A stretch of DNA of 64,000 nucleotides from an uncultured Clostridia bacterium. Its GTDB lineage: Bacteria; Bacillota; Clostridia; Oscillospirales; Ruminococcaceae. The translations under genes were made by a program, and so were the position numbers. A model generated the notes under the pieces. The model worked only from the letters and a program-made list of their open reading frames with translations. It ran no database searches and was not told the DNA's origin. Of this stretch, positions 23,410 to 32,673 are shown piece by piece. How positions within the stretch are numbered: position 1 is the stretch's first letter; each line of letters begins with the position of its first letter. The stretch spans positions 1-64,000 of the forward strand of contig CANQTP010000006.1 in NCBI GenBank assembly GCA_947626755.1, read 5' to 3'.

Positions 23410-23443
23410 TATATTAAAGTAAATTCCGAAAGGACGATGTATT

Positions 23444-23713
23444 ATGGAAGTTATTGTTAATGGCGGCACCATCTCCGAACAGGAGAAGAATAATTATATC
23501 GAGTATGTAAAGGCTAAAAATCCCAATAAAGAACTCGTTTCATTGCAGATAGACATCGACGGCGATTTCGCCGAGCTGAAATATCAGTTCGAGGATATCC
23601 CCTTCGAGCGTATCCGCCGCGTTACAGGCTATCTGACAGGTACTCTCGACCGCTGGAACGATGCTAAACGTGCCGAGGAAAGAGACCGCGTAAAACACGG
23701 CATCTGCTGTTAA
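23444..23713 (+). CDS. Small stand-alone protein resembling the C-terminal part of anaerobic ribonucleotide reductase NrdD
   Basis: FERIRRVTGYLTGTLDRWNDAKRAEERDRVKHG resembles NrdD C-termini; RBS GAAAGGACG. Confidence 0.65.
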   Translation: MEVIVNGGTISEQEKNNYIEYVKAKNPNKELVSLQIDIDGDFAELKYQFEDIPFERIRRVTGYLTGTLDRWNDAKRAEERDRVKHGICC

Positions 23714-23773
23714 ACCGCGGGACAAGCCGTTATTTTCCGCTTCGGGAATATTTTTATAGTCATATTGAACTGC

Positions 23774-23868
23774 AAAAAGGGTACATTATCTGTGTAGATC
23801 ACGTTTTAACGGAATATTCCGCGGAATGTTCCGTTATGAACGTGTTTATATAGAGTGTTCCCTTTTTT
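23774..23868 (+). ncRNA. Candidate rod-like structured RNA or long imperfect terminator hairpin
   Basis: Nested pairings AAAAGGG/CCCTTTT, CACGTT/AACGTG, AACGGAA/TTCCGTT around TTCCGCGGAA, then a T-run. Confidence 0.35.
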
Positions 23869-23911
23869 CTGCGGAAAATCTGTCTTTTTGACGGTTTTCC
23901 GCAGATTTTTT
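23868..23911 (+). terminator. Intrinsic terminator
   Basis: TCTGCGGAAAA...TTTTCCGCAGA followed by TTTTTT. Confidence 0.75.
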
Positions 23912-23961
23912 CCGTTACGTTTAAAAAAATGTTAAAATTATAAAAAAATTTGAAAAAACCC

Positions 23962-23991
23962 TTGACAAAGCCTATGGAAATGTTATATAAT
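23962..23991 (+). promoter_or_regulatory. rpmH promoter
   Basis: TTGACA-18 nt-TATAAT. Confidence 0.75.
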
Positions 23992-24092
23992 TTATCATTG
24001 ATGGGGTGTCTGTGCCCTTATTGTATCTAAGAGCGATACGTTATGTATATTATGTATCTGTTTATACGAATTTTGCAGAAGGAGGAGATAAC

Positions 24093-24227
24093 ATGAAAAG
24101 AACTTACCAGCCTAAGAAGATCCATAGAAAGAAAGAACATGGCTTCATGAAGAGAATGTCCACAAGAAACGGACGTAAGGTTCTTGCAAGAAGACGCGCA
24201 AGAGGAAGAGCAAGACTTACTCACTGA
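24093..24227 (+). CDS. rpmH: 50S ribosomal protein L34
   Basis: [44 protein letters not shown] (44 aa); GGAGGAG RBS. Confidence 0.98.
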   Translation: MKRTYQPKKIHRKKEHGFMKRMSTRNGRKVLARRRARGRARLTH

Positions 24228-24262
24228 CCTTTAGTGGCAGGTTTCGCGAGTCAAACAATGAA

Positions 24263-24310
24263 TAAGACCACATACCGAGGGTATCGCGCCTTTGAATTGT
24301 GGTCTTTTTG
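24263..24310 (+). terminator. Hairpin between rpmH and rnpA (terminator or attenuator)
   Basis: AAGACCACA...TGTGGTCTTTTTG. Confidence 0.6.
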
Positions 24311-24320
24311 TTTAATAGGT

Positions 24321-24680
24321 ATGAAGTATACTGTTAAGATCAAAGATAATAAGGATTTTGTCACGCTTTATAAAAGAGGTAAATATACGGCGGGTAAATA
24401 TGTAACTATTTATTACAAAAAGAATAAAAGCGGACTTACAAGATTAGGTATAACTACGGGAAAAAAGATCGGAAATGCTGTTGTAAGAAGCCGATGCAGA
24501 CGAATTATCCGCGCGGCGTATTCCGCTTGCGAGGATATTTTCCCGAAAGGCTATGACTATATTATTACCGCCAGATCTGAATGTTGCAAGGCAAGATCAA
24601 CGGATATCGAAAACTTTTTCAGGAAAAAAGCCGTCCTGTTTATTGAAAATAGTAATAATTCTGCAAAGAATAACAAATAG
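24321..24680 (+). CDS. rnpA: Ribonuclease P protein component (start MKYTVK)
   Basis: RLGITTGKKIGNAVVRSRCRRIIRAAY. Confidence 0.93.
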   Translation: MKYTVKIKDNKDFVTLYKRGKYTAGKYVTIYYKKNKSGLTRLGITTGKKIGNAVVRSRCRRIIRAAYSACEDIFPKGYDYIITARSECCKARSTDIENFFRKKAVLFIENSNNSAKNNK

Positions 24681-24686
24681 TATATT

Positions 24687-24971
24687 ATGAAGAAAATTCT
24701 GCTGTTTTTGATAAAAATTTACAGAAAGTATATTTCTCCGCTGAAAAAGCCTTGCTGTAAATATTATCCGAGCTGTTCGGCTTATGCAGAACAAGCACTT
24801 GAAAAGCACGGCGCTTTCAAGGGAAGTCTGCTTGCGGTATGGAGAATTTTCCGCTGCAACCCGTGGAGTCTGGGCGGGATAGATCATGTCCCCGATAAAT
24901 TTGAATTTTATACTTTAAGTAAAAGATACGGCAAAGGGAAAACCGTTCCCGATGAAGAAAATAAGCTGTAA
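24687..24971 (+). CDS. yidD: Membrane protein insertion efficiency factor YidD
   Basis: [50 protein letters not shown]. Confidence 0.96.
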   Translation: MKKILLFLIKIYRKYISPLKKPCCKYYPSCSAYAEQALEKHGAFKGSLLAVWRIFRCNPWSLGGIDHVPDKFEFYTLSKRYGKGKTVPDEENKL

Positions 24972-25037
24972 AGGCAGTTTTCTTTACAAACGAAAATGAC
25001 AGCGTGGCGCTGTTTTCATAAAATTCCGGAGGTAAAA

Positions 25038-26198
25038 ATGGGTTTTATAAGTGAAGCTATAGGTACGGTCCTCGGATTTATAATGTGGCTGATGTACCTT
25101 ATCACGCACAACTATGCAATTTCTATAATTCTGTTTACTTTGGTAACAAAGATACTGCTTTTCCCGCTTTCGGTAAAGCAGCAGAAATCTTCCGCGGCTA
25201 TGACCGCTTTCCAGCCGAAGCTTGAAAAACTTAAAAAACAGTACGCAAACAACCCGCAGAAGCTTCAGGAAGAGCAGATGAAGCTCTATTCCGAAGAAGG
25301 CATAAATCCTATGTCCAGCTGTCTGCCGCTGTTTATACAATTTCCTATACTGTACGGTATTTTCGATGTTGTTTACCGTCCCATAACCCATATCCTGCGT
25401 TTCGGCAAGGACGTTATAAATCAGGCTAAGGAAATAACACAGCAGATCCTCACTGAAAGCGGCGGAGTTCCCGCGTATTTTGAACACCGTCCCGAAATTT
25501 ATATTGTAAAAGAGATCCAGAAAAACCCCGGAGCGTTTTCGGGAATGGGTAACTCCGATTTTGTGGACGCTGTAGTAAATTTCAATAACAAACTTTTCGG
25601 GATAGTGGATCTGGGCGATATCCCTACGCTTCACCCCGATGTGTGGAATGCGGCTGCGGTCATTCTGATAATGATACCTATTATGTCGGGTCTTATCCAG
25701 ATAATCATGACTATCTACAGTCAGATCCGCATGAAGAAGATGAATCCCGACGCTCCAAGCATGGGCGGTATGAATATCATGTTCTATGTAATGCCGCTGT
25801 TTTCCGTGTGGATCGCGTTCAAGTACCCTGCGGGTATCGGTTTCTACTGGACAATGTCCTCTTTCTTCAGCCTGATACAGTCGATAATACTTTATAAAGT
25901 CTATACGCCCGAATATGTTGCTTCCCTTGTGGAAAAGGATAAGCAGAAGCGGAAAAAGAAGAACCGTCCCAATATGTATCAGCGTATGCTTGATGAAATG
26001 GCTGCCCAACAGGGACAGACAGGCGGCACGGCTTCTTCCGGAAAAATTGCAGTTTCGGGAGTAAACAATGAGGAAGATACCGAGATAAAAATTTCAAAAT
26101 CAAAACAGAAAGAATATGAAAGAATGCTGATCCGTGAAGCACGCCGCAGACAGGCGGAAAAGTACGGTGACGAATTTATAGACGATGATGAGGATTAA
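25038..26198 (+). CDS. yidC: Membrane protein insertase YidC/OxaA
   Basis: LFPLSVKQQKSSAAM, NPMSSCLPLFIQFPILYGIFDV; GGAGGT RBS before ATG 25038. Confidence 0.95.
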   Translation: MGFISEAIGTVLGFIMWLMYLITHNYAISIILFTLVTKILLFPLSVKQQKSSAAMTAFQPKLEKLKKQYANNPQKLQEEQMKLYSEEGINPMSSCLPLFIQFPILYGIFDVVYRPITHILRFGKDVINQAKEITQQILTESGGVPAYFEHRPEIYIVKEIQKNPGAFSGMGNSDFVDAVVNFNNKLFGIVDLGDIPTLHPDVWNAAAVILIMIPIMSGLIQIIMTIYSQIRMKKMNPDAPSMGGMNIMFYVMPLFSVWIAFKYPAGIGFYWTMSSFFSLIQSIILYKVYTPEYVASLVEKDKQKRKKKNRPNMYQRMLDEMAAQQGQTGGTASSGKIAVSGVNNEEDTEIKISKSKQKEYERMLIREARRRQAEKYGDEFIDDDED

Positions 26199-26252
26199 TG
26201 TGTATTATGCCGGAAAATACGGTTCCGGCAAAAAATAGAGAGGAAGGTCAGT

Positions 26253-27083
26253 ATGTCAGAAAAAAGAAAAATTTTTACTGCAAAGTCCATAGAGGAAGCT
26301 AAGGCTATGGCAGCAGAAGAGTACGGCGTTGATGAGAGCAGGATAACTTTCAATGTTGTGGAAGAACCCAAGAAAGGACTTTTCGGAAAGGTCAAAGGAG
26401 ACGCAAGGGTAGAAGCCGTTTATGAACTTTCAAAAGGCGATGCGGCGGCAAGTTATATCAGAAATATTCTTAAGAATATGAATATCGACAGCGATGTTAC
26501 AGTCTCCGAAACGGAAGAAGGCGCAGTTATCGACATTGTGGGCGATACCACAGGCGCAGTTATCGGCCGCAGAGGTGAGACACTTGATGCTATACAGTAT
26601 CTTGCTTCAATGGCTTGCAACCGCGGAGATAAGGAGTATTACAGAATTACCGTTGACTGCTGCGGTTACCGCGAAAAGAGAAAAGCTATCCTTGAAGAAC
26701 TTGCGGAGAAAATTTCCAAAACAGTTATCCGCACAGGCAGAACTTCTTCTCTTGAACCCATGAATCCTTATGAGAGAAGAATTATCCATTCAACGGTTGC
26801 AAATATCGAAGGCGTTACTTCAAAAAGTGTCGGCGACGAGCCTTTCAGAAAAGTTATCATTTCCCCGACAAATCCCCGCAGAAACGATAATCACAGAGGT
26901 TATAACGGCGGATATAACGGCGGTTACAAGGGCGACAGACGTCCCCGCAGAGACAAAGACCCCAGCGAATATACGCCCCGTCCTATGGATATGATGAAAA
27001 CTTCATTTGAAAAGGACTATAAACGTCCCAAGCCCGAGGATTCAATGATCGAGGGCGATCTTTACGGAAAGATAGATATATAA
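26253..27083 (+). CDS. jag: Jag/KhpB RNA-binding protein (Jag-N, KH, R3H) with Gly/Tyr/Arg-rich tail
   Basis: GAVIGRRGETLDAIQYLA KH motif, LEPMNPYERRIIHSTV R3H, tail GYNGGYNGGYKGDRRPRR. Confidence 0.93.
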   Translation: MSEKRKIFTAKSIEEAKAMAAEEYGVDESRITFNVVEEPKKGLFGKVKGDARVEAVYELSKGDAAASYIRNILKNMNIDSDVTVSETEEGAVIDIVGDTTGAVIGRRGETLDAIQYLASMACNRGDKEYYRITVDCCGYREKRKAILEELAEKISKTVIRTGRTSSLEPMNPYERRIIHSTVANIEGVTSKSVGDEPFRKVIISPTNPRRNDNHRGYNGGYNGGYKGDRRPRRDKDPSEYTPRPMDMMKTSFEKDYKRPKPEDSMIEGDLYGKIDI

Positions 27084-27146
27084 AAGCTGAAATTTACGGC
27101 GGGAGCGGCGAATACGCCGTTCCCGCTTTTATTCGGGAGAATTTTT

Positions 27147-28511
27147 ATGTCAACTATTGCTGCGATCTCAACTCCACGGGCGGCGGGAGGAATTTCGGTA
27201 ATAAGAATTTCGGGAGAAAATGCCCTGTCCGCCGCGGAGAAAATATTTTTCCCCGTTTCCTGCAAGGAAAAAGCTTCGGAAATGAAAGGCTATACCTGCG
27301 CTTACGGGAAAATTTCCGACGGTGAAAATGTCCTTGACGATGGCGTGCTGACTGTTTTCCGCGCGCCTAAATCTTATACGGGCGAGGACGTTGCGGAAAT
27401 TTCCTGCCACGGCGGGATATTTGTCACCGAACAGGTGTTAAGACTGATACTTTCAAAGGGAGTCCGTCCCGCAGAGGCGGGAGAGTTCACAAAACGGGCA
27501 TTTCTCAACGGAAAAATGAGCCTTACCCAAGCGGAAAGCGTTATGGATATAATTTCCGCAAACGGAAAGGCAGGGCTTCGTTTTGCATCTGCGCTGAAAG
27601 AAGGTTCGCTTTTCAGAAGGATAAAAAACGTTTCGGACAGCATTTTAAAATTGCTGGGCTCTCTTGCAGCATGGGTGGACTATCCCGAGGACGATATTCC
27701 CGCAGTTACCGATGAGGAAATTTTTGAAACTCTGGATCTTGCGGTGAAAGATCTGGACAGTCTGCTTTCTTCCTACGACAGCGGACGTATTCTCCGCAAA
27801 GGCATTGACACTGTTATTGTTGGCAAGCCGAATGTTGGGAAAAGTACTCTTATGAATATGCTTTCAGGCTGCGAAAGAAGTATCGTTACCGATATTGCGG
27901 GAACTACAAGGGACATTGTGGAAGAATCGGTTCGTCTGGGGGATATTGTCCTGCGGCTTTCGGACACTGCGGGAATACGTTCCACAGAGGATAAAGTTGA
28001 AAATGTGGGAGTCCGCCTTGCACAAAAGAAACTTGAAACTTCCGAGCTTATACTTGCGGTCTTTGATCTGGGAAGTGAAATTTCCGCGGAGGATATTTCC
28101 GTTGCGGAAAGCTGCAAAGGGAAAAATGCAATTGCCGTTCTTAATAAATCCGACTTGGAGCAGAAGTTTGACTTTTCGGGAATAGCCGACAACTTCAAGG
28201 AATCCGTTACTATTTCCGCTGAAAACGGGGACGGTGCGGAGAAGCTTTCGGAAGCGGTGAAAAAAATTTATGATCCGGGAAAAATTGTCCCCGATGCGGG
28301 AATACTTGTGAACGAACGTCAGCGTTCCTGCGCTGAAAAGGCAAGAAACGCATTTTCCGAAGCGGTGAACGCTCTCCGCGGCGGTGCAACTTTAGACGCG
28401 GTGAATATTCTTATAGACGACGGTGAAAATTCACTTCTTGAACTTACGGGAGAACGAGCTTCCGAAGCGGTGGTAAACGAAGTGTTCTCACATTTTTGTG
28501 TGGGAAAATAA
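27147..28511 (+). CDS. mnmE: tRNA modification GTPase MnmE
   Basis: MSTIAAISTPRAAGGISVIRISG, GKPNVGKSTLMN, C-terminal CVGK. Confidence 0.97.
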   Translation: MSTIAAISTPRAAGGISVIRISGENALSAAEKIFFPVSCKEKASEMKGYTCAYGKISDGENVLDDGVLTVFRAPKSYTGEDVAEISCHGGIFVTEQVLRLILSKGVRPAEAGEFTKRAFLNGKMSLTQAESVMDIISANGKAGLRFASALKEGSLFRRIKNVSDSILKLLGSLAAWVDYPEDDIPAVTDEEIFETLDLAVKDLDSLLSSYDSGRILRKGIDTVIVGKPNVGKSTLMNMLSGCERSIVTDIAGTTRDIVEESVRLGDIVLRLSDTAGIRSTEDKVENVGVRLAQKKLETSELILAVFDLGSEISAEDISVAESCKGKNAIAVLNKSDLEQKFDFSGIADNFKESVTISAENGDGAEKLSEAVKKIYDPGKIVPDAGILVNERQRSCAEKARNAFSEAVNALRGGATLDAVNILIDDGENSLLELTGERASEAVVNEVFSHFCVGK

Positions 28512-28513
28512 AA

Positions 28514-28529
28514 TGTTCCACGTGGAACA
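28514..28529. promoter_or_regulatory. parS site
   Basis: TGTTCCACGTGGAACA, matches TGTTNCACGTGNAACA. Confidence 0.85.
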
Positions 28530-28544
28530 TTCTGAGGTGATGTT

Positions 28545-29111
28545 ATGAAGATAAGTTTAAAGCGTGTAAATATTTTCAGCGAAGATATGAAAAGAATAAA
28601 ACAGCTTTACAATACTGCATTTCCCGATGATGAACGTGCGCCGCTGATTTTGCTTGCACTTAGATCCGAGAAAAGCGGAGCAGATTTCTGGTCGCTTTAT
28701 GCAGACGGGGAATGGTTCGGGCTTGCATATGCCATCACGGAAGATGATCTTACATATCTTTTTTATCTTGCTGTTTCGGAAGAAAAGCGGGGGCAAGGTC
28801 TTGGAAGCAAAGCATTGCAGACTTTGAAAATGAAATATTACGGAAACAGGTTTTTCCTTGCTCTTGAAAAAATTGATGAAAATGCGGAAAACTATTCCGA
28901 ACGTCTGAAACGCCGCCAATTTTATATTAATAACGGACTTGAACCCCTTGGTTCTACCATAAAGGAAGGCAAAGTCAGGTATGACGTCATGGGTGTCGGC
29001 GGAAATGTGAGACCCGAGGAATATGTCCGAATGATGAGAAATTATCTTGGAAAACGTCTTAGCAAAATGGTTTCTATGGATGATGACAATGTTCCACGTG
29101 GAACATTTTAA
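28545..29111 (+). CDS. GNAT-family N-acetyltransferase
   Basis: LTYLFYLAVSEEKRGQGLGSKALQTLK acetyl-CoA loop. Confidence 0.85.
   Translation: MKISLKRVNIFSEDMKRIKQLYNTAFPDDERAPLILLALRSEKSGADFWSLYADGEWFGLAYAITEDDLTYLFYLAVSEEKRGQGLGSKALQTLKMKYYGNRFFLALEKIDENAENYSERLKRRQFYINNGLEPLGSTIKEGKVRYDVMGVGGNVRPEEYVRMMRNYLGKRLSKMVSMDDDNVPRGTF
29090..29105. promoter_or_regulatory. parS site inside the 3' end of the GNAT gene
   Basis: TGTTCCACGTGGAACA; encodes part of the C-terminal NVPRGTF. Confidence 0.85.
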
Positions 29112-29129
29112 AAGAAAGGACTGCTCAGA

Positions 29130-31001
29130 ATGAGCTATTTTATAGATTCTTACGATGTAGCCGTTATCGGCGCAGGTCATGCGGGTATAGAAGCCGCACT
29201 TGCCGCCGCTCGGCTCGGGGCAAAAACTTTGCTGTTTACAATTTCACTTGACAATGTTGCAAATATGCCCTGCAATCCCTCTATCGGCGGAACTGCAAAG
29301 GGACATCTTGTCCGTGAGATCGACGCCCTCGGTGGGGAAATGGGAAAAGCCGCTGACGCGTGCTTTATTCAGAGTCGTATGCTCAACAGGGGAAAAGGTC
29401 CTGCCGTCCACAGCCTGCGTGTTCAGGCGGATAGAGTCAAATACCACAATCATATGAAGCATATCTGTGAAATGCAGGAAAATCTTTGTCTCAAACAAGC
29501 GGAAGTTACCGAGATCCGCCTTGAAAACGGAAAAGTTTCCTCCATAGTTACCGCTCTCGGCGGCGAATATAAGGTCAAGACTGCAATAATTGCCACAGGT
29601 ACATACCTGAAAGGACGTATTTATGTCGGAGATGTGTCCTACGAAAGCGGTCCAGATTCCACTTTGCCCTCAAAGGGGCTTTCCGACAGCCTGAAAAGTA
29701 TCGGCGTGAAACTGCGAAGATTCAAGACAGGAACTCCAAGCAGAGTTCACCGCCGTTCCATAAATTTTGACGTTCTGGAAAAGCAGAACGGTGACGAGGA
29801 TATTCAGCCCTTTTCTTTTGAGACCGAAAAGGACGGCTTGAAAAATATCGTTTCCTGCTATATTGCCTACACCAACGAGGAAACGCACAAAGTTATCCGC
29901 GACAATATCCACCGTTCGCCTATGTATTCGGGAAAGGTCGAGGGCGTGGGTCCGAGGTATTGTCCGTCCATTGAAGATAAAATTGTCAGATTTGCCGACC
30001 GTTCAAGGCATCAGCTTTTTATTGAACCCATGGGTCTTGACACGGACGAATACTATCTACAGGGAATGTCCTCATCTCTGCCCGAAGATGTGCAGATTGC
30101 GTTTCTGCATACGATAAAAGGTCTTGAAAATGTGGAGATCATGCGAAACGCTTATGCTATCGAATATGATTGCTGCGATCCGCGGGATCTGCGGCATACT
30201 CTGGAATTCAAAAATATAGGCGGGCTTTTCGGTGCGGGACAGTTCAACGGAACTTCCGGTTACGAGGAAGCCGCCGCTCAGGGACTTATTGCGGGAATAA
30301 ACGCCGCACGTTACTGCAAAGGTCAGGAGGGGATAACTCTTTCCCGTTCTTCCTCCTACATTGGAACGCTTATTGACGATCTTGTTATAAAAGGCTGCTC
30401 CGACCCTTACAGAATGATGACTTCAAGAAGCGAGTACCGTCTCATTCTCCGTCAGGACAACGCGGACGAACGTCTTACTCCCATAGGTCACGAGGTGGGA
30501 CTCATTTCCGAGGAACGCTATGAGAAATTCCTTGAAAAGCAGCGACTTATCAGGGAAGAAATAAAGCGCGTAAAAGAAAAGACAATTTCCCCGTGTGAAA
30601 AGCTGAATGCGCTTCTTGAAGAAAGGGGAACTGCTCCGCTTTCTTCGGGGATAAAGATGTCGGAACTTATAAAACGTCCGCAGATCTCCTATCAGGATCT
30701 GGCGGAATTTGACGAGGAACGGAAACAACTTCCCGATGAAGTTGTTGAACAGGTAAATTTGCAGATAGAATACGAGGGATATATTTCCCGACAGATGCAG
30801 GAAGTGGAACACGTCCGCAAATTAGAGGAAAAAACGCTTCCGAAAGATTTTGATTACAAACAGATAAAGGGACTTTCCTTGGAAGCACAGGAAAAACTCA
30901 ACCGCGTTCAGCCTGAAAATGTAGGTCAGGCAGGACGAATTTCGGGAGTTTCCCCCGCAGACGTAAGTGTATTGGTCATCTGGCTTGCAGGACAAGCATA
31001 A
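29130..31001 (+). CDS. mnmG: tRNA uridine-5-carboxymethylaminomethyl modification enzyme MnmG
   Basis: DVAVIGAGHAGIEAALAAARLG, CNPSIGGTAKGHLVREIDALGG. Confidence 0.97.
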   Translation: MSYFIDSYDVAVIGAGHAGIEAALAAARLGAKTLLFTISLDNVANMPCNPSIGGTAKGHLVREIDALGGEMGKAADACFIQSRMLNRGKGPAVHSLRVQADRVKYHNHMKHICEMQENLCLKQAEVTEIRLENGKVSSIVTALGGEYKVKTAIIATGTYLKGRIYVGDVSYESGPDSTLPSKGLSDSLKSIGVKLRRFKTGTPSRVHRRSINFDVLEKQNGDEDIQPFSFETEKDGLKNIVSCYIAYTNEETHKVIRDNIHRSPMYSGKVEGVGPRYCPSIEDKIVRFADRSRHQLFIEPMGLDTDEYYLQGMSSSLPEDVQIAFLHTIKGLENVEIMRNAYAIEYDCCDPRDLRHTLEFKNIGGLFGAGQFNGTSGYEEAAAQGLIAGINAARYCKGQEGITLSRSSSYIGTLIDDLVIKGCSDPYRMMTSRSEYRLILRQDNADERLTPIGHEVGLISEERYEKFLEKQRLIREEIKRVKEKTISPCEKLNALLEERGTAPLSSGIKMSELIKRPQISYQDLAEFDEERKQLPDEVVEQVNLQIEYEGYISRQMQEVEHVRKLEEKTLPKDFDYKQIKGLSLEAQEKLNRVQPENVGQAGRISGVSPADVSVLVIWLAGQA

Positions 31002-31017
31002 TGTTCCACGTGGAACA
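31002..31017. promoter_or_regulatory. parS site between mnmG and rsmG
   Basis: TGTTCCACGTGGAACA. Confidence 0.85.
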
Positions 31018-31035
31018 ATTTCGGGTGGTGTTGAA

Positions 31036-31743
31036 ATGCTTTTGAAATATAATGAATTTGCGGAGATATTTGCAGGCGAGGGAATGGATATTTCCGCGGA
31101 GATGTACGGAAAGTTTGAAATTTATGCCCGCTTGCTTGTGGAGTGGAACGAAAAAATGAATCTTACGGGGATCACCGACCCGCGGGGAATTGCACTGAAA
31201 CATTTCCTTGACAGTGTGATCCCACTTAAATTTCTGAATGTTCCCGAAGGTGCAAAGTTAATTGATGTTGGAACGGGCGCGGGATTTCCCGGACTGCCTA
31301 TGAAGATTTACCGCCCCGACATAAAACTTACGCTTCTTGACAGCTTAAACAAGCGGGTGAATTTCCTTTCCGAAGTCTGCAAGGAAGCGGAGATCAATGC
31401 GGATTGTATTCACGAGCGTGCAGAAATTGGAGGACGTTCCGAAAAGTATCGGGAAAAGTTCGATATTGCCGCCGCCCGTGCAGTTGCTTCAATGCCTGTT
31501 CTGGCGGAATATTGTCTGCCGTATGTGAAAGTCGGCGGAGTTTTCTGCGCATTGAAAGGTCCTAACGAGGACATAAAAGCAGGGGAGTCGGCGGTAAAAA
31601 TTCTGGGCGGGGAAATTTCCGAAGTAAAGGAGTATTCCCTGCCTGACGGCGATAAACGCGTTCTTGCAGTAATAGGAAAGGTTTCAGAAACGCCCGACAA
31701 ATACCCCAGAAACAGCGGACAAATTTCAAAAAAAGCGCTTTGA
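31036..31743 (+). CDS. rsmG: 16S rRNA (guanine-N7) methyltransferase RsmG
   Basis: WNEKMNLTGITDPRGIALKHFLDS, LIDVGTGAGFPGLPMKI; start MLLKYNEF. Confidence 0.95.
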   Translation: MLLKYNEFAEIFAGEGMDISAEMYGKFEIYARLLVEWNEKMNLTGITDPRGIALKHFLDSVIPLKFLNVPEGAKLIDVGTGAGFPGLPMKIYRPDIKLTLLDSLNKRVNFLSEVCKEAEINADCIHERAEIGGRSEKYREKFDIAAARAVASMPVLAEYCLPYVKVGGVFCALKGPNEDIKAGESAVKILGGEISEVKEYSLPDGDKRVLAVIGKVSETPDKYPRNSGQISKKAL

Positions 31744-31841
31744 AAAATTTATAAAAACAGCGGATTCCGACATAATTTTCCCGAAAAACGCGGTAAAATG
31801 GTTTCAGAAGAAAAACCATGACGTTAAAAGGAAGTGTTGAA

Positions 31842-32636
31842 ATGCCGCTGTTTTTAAAAGAAAAGGTCATAAACAAGGTCATTCAGGTAGATGTTGACAG
31901 GATAGAACCTAACCCCTATCAGCCGAGACACGATTTTGAGGGCTTGGAAGAACTTGCGCAAAGTATCCGCCAGAACGGAATTTTGCAGCCGCTGACGATC
32001 CGTCGGGAAAATGATAAATTTCAGCTTGTGGCAGGGGAAAGGCGTTTGCGGGCAGCGAAGCTTGCGGGACTCACAAGCGTGCCATGTATACAAATGGAAA
32101 TGACGGGACGAAATTCCGCCATGATGGCGTTGATTGAAAATATCCAGCGTCAGGAACTTTCGGTTTTTGACGAAGCGGAAGCCATAGCGAAACTTATCGA
32201 CTATTACGGAATGACGCAGGAGGACGCGGCTATAAAGCTTGGAAAATCCCAGTCCACAATTGCAAATAAGCTGCGTTTGCTGAAACTTCCCGAAACTGTT
32301 CGGAAAAAGATATATGAATACGGTCTAACCGAACGTCACGCGCGGGCGATGCTGAAACTTGATTCCGAGGAAAAGCAGCTTGAAGCCGCAGAAACAATAC
32401 ATAAGCGCGGGCTTAACGTCACTGCCGCGGAAAATCTCATTGAAAGTATGCTTGAAAAGCAGAAAGAAGCGGAAAGTTTCAGGAAGCGCAGTGTGGTTTT
32501 CAAGGACGTGCGTCTGTTCGTGAACACCATAAACAAAGCCGTTGAAATGATGAAAGCCGCGGGTATAAACGCGGATTCAAGGAAAATTCAGGACGATGAT
32601 TTTATAGAATATATTGTTCGCATACCCACAAAATAA
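31842..32636 (+). CDS. noc: ParB-family nucleoid occlusion protein Noc
   Basis: IEPNPYQPRHDFEGLEELAQSIRQNGILQPLTIRR, AGERRLRAAKLAGL; follows rsmG. Confidence 0.88.
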   Translation: MPLFLKEKVINKVIQVDVDRIEPNPYQPRHDFEGLEELAQSIRQNGILQPLTIRRENDKFQLVAGERRLRAAKLAGLTSVPCIQMEMTGRNSAMMALIENIQRQELSVFDEAEAIAKLIDYYGMTQEDAAIKLGKSQSTIANKLRLLKLPETVRKKIYEYGLTERHARAMLKLDSEEKQLEAAETIHKRGLNVTAAENLIESMLEKQKEAESFRKRSVVFKDVRLFVNTINKAVEMMKAAGINADSRKIQDDDFIEYIVRIPTK

Positions 32637-32668
32637 AAAAAGCAGCCGCGAAAAACGGCTGCTTTTTT
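32635..32668. terminator. Bidirectional terminator between convergent noc and parB
   Basis: AAAAAAAGCAGCCGCGAAAAACGGCTGCTTTTTT. Confidence 0.85.
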
Positions 32669-32673
32669 GTCTA

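Noticed and set aside
24984-26009. 341-aa minus-strand ORF
   Set aside because: Antisense to yidC, which has clear motifs and an RBS.
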